Assembly (NCBI GenBank): GCA_002500925.1
Contig: DLTN01000068.1
Coordinates: 1-8,291 of the forward strand
Origin: Gemmatimonadales bacterium UBA7835
GTDB taxonomy: Bacteria > Gemmatimonadota > Gemmatimonadetes > Longimicrobiales > Gaopeijiaceae
Direction: 5' to 3'
DNA length: 8,291 nucleotides
The position numbers and the translations under genes were made by a program. Shown here piece by piece: positions 6,617-8,291 of the stretch. Numbering within the stretch: position 1 is the stretch's first letter; each line of letters starts with the position of its first letter. The notes below the pieces were generated by a model that had not been told where the DNA came from, did no database searches, and was given only the letters and a program-made list of their open reading frames with translations.

Positions 6617-7377
6617 TAGAGCCTTTATCCTCGCCAAAGCAATCACGCATCGGCAAAGACTTTTACGATTCGAGTGCGTATTTTGAAGGCCAGGCAGCCA
6701 AGCATCTTAACGACCATGAGAGCCCATTTCAGCGGTATCGCATAAGTAAAGTCTTAGGGCTGCACACTCCAGGTGCGAATGATCGAGTAGTGGACCTTGG
6801 TTGTGGCTGGGGGACGTTTGGCTTCGCCTTGAGCGAGACAGTTGGAGAGATCCTAGGAATCGACTTCAGCCATCAATCGATCGAACTATGTAACGAAAGA
6901 CTTGTAGCTGATCCGCGGCCCAACCTAGCATTCCGTTGCGCTGACGCCGCCGATACAGGGCTCAAGGCCCGTAGCACGGACCTCGTTATCGCAGCTGATC
7001 TGTTCGAGCATGTTTATCCGGAAGACACGCTAAGGATTGTGCGCGAAGCCTATCGAATCTTAAAGCCTGGAGGGCGACTGTCCGTCTGGACTCCACATCG
7101 AGGGCACTTCTTAGAGATCCTCAAGCATCGGAATATGATCCTTAAGCGAGACGAGAGTCACGTGGATTACAAGTCCATGGAGGCGATGACTACTTATTTG
7201 AGGACTGGGGGGTTTGGAATCTTAAAGGCGTATTACGCAGAATCTCACCTCCCGGTAATTCGGTATGTCGAGCGTGCATGTCAGCCATTGATTCCCGCAC
7301 TGCGGAGGAGAATCGCGATCCTTGCGGAGAAACCAGCTGAAACAGAAAGGACTTCAAGTAAGGACGTACATGTGTAG
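6613..7377 (+). CDS. Class I SAM-dependent methyltransferase
   Basis: A 254-residue protein with a Rossmann-type methyltransferase core. Motif I is VVDLGCGWGTFG (59-70). The acidic residue ending strand 2 is Asp84 in GIDFS. The motif after strand 4 is LVIAADLFEHV (124-134), and KPGGRLSVWTP (151-161) is the typical loop before strand 5. It has no membrane segment. Homology beyond the fold is not recognisable from sequence alone, so the substrate is unknown; the neighbouring glycosyltransferases suggest O- or N-methylation of a sugar, lipid carrier or glycan end. GTG 6613 overlaps the preceding TGA as GTGA, as at 4954 and 7891, and I prefer it. GTG 6580 is an alternative adding eleven residues, with GGAGAG (6570-6575) four bases upstream; the choice is open. 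The 3' end overlaps the CYTH gene by 8 nt. Confidence 0.88.
   Translation: MIEPLSSPKQSRIGKDFYDSSAYFEGQAAKHLNDHESPFQRYRISKVLGLHTPGANDRVVDLGCGWGTFGFALSETVGEILGIDFSHQSIELCNERLVADPRPNLAFRCADAADTGLKARSTDLVIAADLFEHVYPEDTLRIVREAYRILKPGGRLSVWTPHRGHFLEILKHRNMILKRDESHVDYKSMEAMTTYLRTGGFGILKAYYAESHLPVIRYVERACQPLIPALRRRIAILAEKPAETERTSSKDVHV
7360..7372 (+). promoter_or_regulatory. Shine-Dalgarno deciding the start of the CYTH gene
   Basis: AAGGA (7360-7364) is five bases before ATG 7370, inside the end of the methyltransferase gene. It sets the CYTH start at 7370. The longer in-frame reading from TTG 7322 would add 16 residues not expected before the N-terminal beta strand of a CYTH domain. Confidence 0.65.
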
Positions 7378-7894
7378 CTCCGTGGTAAGGAATTACGAGG
7401 TAGAACGACGTTTCCTTGTTCAAGCAGAAGCAGGACTGTTGACTAACTACGGAAAGGGCAGGCGACTGAAGCAGGCCTATCTTCTCTCGGGAAAGCAATC
7501 TCTACGAATCAGGATTGGTGAGGACAGGGGTGCGGTTTTGACCGCGAAGTCCGGAACAGGGATACGGCGGCTTGAAACCGAGGTCGTCGTCCCGAATAAC
7601 ATTGCTGAGGCCCTTTTCTTGAAGGCGGATCAGGGGGTGATCGAGAAGCTCCGCTGGTACATTGGTCCTTGGGAACTCGACCAGTTCCTCGGAAGGCTTT
7701 CGGGTCTTTTTCTGTTAGAGATCGAACTCGAAAGTGATGGAGACGAACTGCCCGAAGCACTTCCAGCTGGTGTTATAGTGATGCGCGAAGTAACAGATGA
7801 TAACCGGTTCACCAGTAGTAGTTTAGCGTCACTATCCGAGAGCAACAGGAGCAAGTTTGTGCAATCGGCGTATGCGGAGGCGGGAACTTCGTGA
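7370..7894 (+). CDS. CYTH-domain protein (triphosphate tunnel metalloenzyme fold)
   Basis: A 174-residue protein made almost entirely of one CYTH domain. Members of this fold bind triphosphates and divalent metals inside a beta tunnel; bacterial single-domain forms are often inorganic triphosphatases. The pattern fits throughout: NYEVERRFLV (8-17), QAYLL (35-39), LRIRIG (45-50), LTAKSG (57-62), RRLETEVVV (66-74), IEKLRW (91-96), WELDQFLG (101-108), LLEIELES (115-122) and EVTDDNRFTSSSLA (140-153). The defining ExExK signature reads E10-V-E12-R-R14, so its lysine is arginine; the other charged tunnel residues (Arg46, Arg48, Lys60, Glu69, Glu71, Lys93, Arg95, Asp104, Glu117, Glu119) are present. 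Activity is therefore likely but its substrate is uncertain. It overlaps the methyltransferase by 8 nt and the RlpA gene by 4 nt. No link to glycan synthesis is established. Confidence 0.87.
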   Translation: MCSSVVRNYEVERRFLVQAEAGLLTNYGKGRRLKQAYLLSGKQSLRIRIGEDRGAVLTAKSGTGIRRLETEVVVPNNIAEALFLKADQGVIEKLRWYIGPWELDQFLGRLSGLFLLEIELESDGDELPEALPAGVIVMREVTDDNRFTSSSLASLSESNRSKFVQSAYAEAGTS

Positions 7895-8291
7895 CCTGGA
7901 TTAGAGGAGCATACAGATGGACTGTAGTCGTGATTTCGCTCGTTGGATCATCGGCCTGCACGTTGGTCGGTTCGGCGAAGGCTGGCGGGCCGGATGTTGT
8001 GGGTCCGGCTTTTCCGGTAGAGGAGCCGCCTAGCCGTACCGGAAACATGGGGGAATACCGGGTGAATGGCGTGACGTACAGGGTTTTAGACACGTCCTAC
8101 GGGTACGAGGAAACCGGTATGGCGTCGTGGTATGGGGAGCAGTTCCACGGGCGGCCCACCAGCAGTATGGAGCCGTTCGATATGAATGGTGTTTCGGCGG
8201 CGCACCGGTCGCTTCCAATACCGTCTTGGGTGAGAGTCACCAACCTAAGTAACGGGCGGCGGCTCATGGTGCGGGTCAACGATCGTGGGCC
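7891..8291 (+). CDS. rlpA: Partial CDS (5' end): RlpA-like lipoprotein, double-psi beta-barrel
   Basis: Reading from GTG 7891 gives 133 residues and runs off the window end without a stop. Residues 1-23 look like a lipoprotein signal: Arg5 and Arg9, a short hydrophobic stretch (TVVVISLVG), then S-S-A-Cys23. The -3 residue is Ser, not the usual Leu, so the lipobox is imperfect. A low-complexity linker (24-55) follows, then YRVNGVTYRVL (56-66) and the RlpA core: GMASWYGEQFHGRPT (76-90), FDMNGVSAAHRSLP (96-109), VRVTNLSNGRRL (114-125) and VRVNDRGP at the edge. His105 and Asp131 match the catalytic His and Asp known from Pseudomonas RlpA, a lytic transglycosylase cutting naked glycan strands at septa. 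Met93 replaces the usual Gly of TASGE. The start overlaps the CYTH stop as GTGA, with GGAGG at 7876-7880. Any C-terminal SPOR domain lies outside the window. Confidence 0.9.
   Translation, partial: MTWIRGAYRWTVVVISLVGSSACTLVGSAKAGGPDVVGPAFPVEEPPSRTGNMGEYRVNGVTYRVLDTSYGYEETGMASWYGEQFHGRPTSSMEPFDMNGVSAAHRSLPIPSWVRVTNLSNGRRLMVRVNDRG

Noticed and set aside
7190..7498. Open frame of 102 codons on the minus strand across the methyltransferase/CYTH junction
   Set aside because: It is antisense to two well-supported genes and has no recognisable motif.
1..8291. Mobile element, prophage, CRISPR array, tRNA or rRNA
   Set aside because: No transposase or integrase motifs, terminal repeats, spaced direct repeats or RNA gene signatures were seen, and coding sequence fills almost the entire window.

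Overview
The window is one unbroken gene train, all on the + strand: seven complete genes plus one partial gene at each end. It carries surface-glycan genes, followed by a CYTH-fold protein and an RlpA-type cell-wall lipoprotein. Nothing in it looks like a phage, plasmid, insertion sequence, CRISPR array or RNA gene. The RlpA homologue and its signal sequence indicate a bacterium with a Gram-negative-type envelope. G+C is a little above half by eye. The large YfhO-type membrane protein and the overall style resemble environmental Gemmatimonadota-like genomes, but that placement is an impression from memory, not a result.

Layout. 1-153: C-terminal tail of a membrane-anchored protein, probably a polyprenyl-phosphate-type GT2 glycosyltransferase. 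153-1328: wecB, non-hydrolysing UDP-GlcNAc 2-epimerase. 1344-2468: GT4 (GT-B fold) glycosyltransferase. 2468-4957: YfhO-family polytopic GT-C-type membrane protein with a C-terminal extracytoplasmic region. 4954-5898: flippase-like protein of the LPG_synthase_TM/UPF0104 family. 5885-6616: soluble DPM1-like GT2 polyprenyl-phosphate glycosyltransferase. 6613-7377: class I SAM-dependent methyltransferase. 7370-7894: CYTH-domain protein (triphosphate tunnel fold). 7891 to the window end: start of an RlpA-like lipoprotein with a double-psi beta-barrel domain.

Every junction but one overlaps. There are TGATG overlaps at 153 and 2468, GTGA overlaps at 4954, 6613 (preferred start) and 7891, and longer overlaps at 5885 and 7370. 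The only gap is 15 nt, between wecB and the GT4 gene. There is no room for an internal terminator, so the whole stretch is probably one transcript whose promoter lies upstream of the window.

How the genes may work together (inference). WecB supplies UDP-ManNAc and the GT4 enzyme adds a sugar on the cytoplasmic side. The DPM1-like enzyme would load a sugar onto a polyprenyl phosphate, the LPG_synthase_TM protein could help it cross the membrane, and the YfhO-type GT-C enzyme would transfer it outside the cytoplasmic membrane. This parallels the CsbB/GtcA/YfhO scheme of Bacillus, with an unrelated membrane protein in the GtcA position. The methyltransferase may modify the glycan or its precursor. 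The CYTH protein and RlpA are coupled by overlap, but their link to glycan synthesis is unknown.
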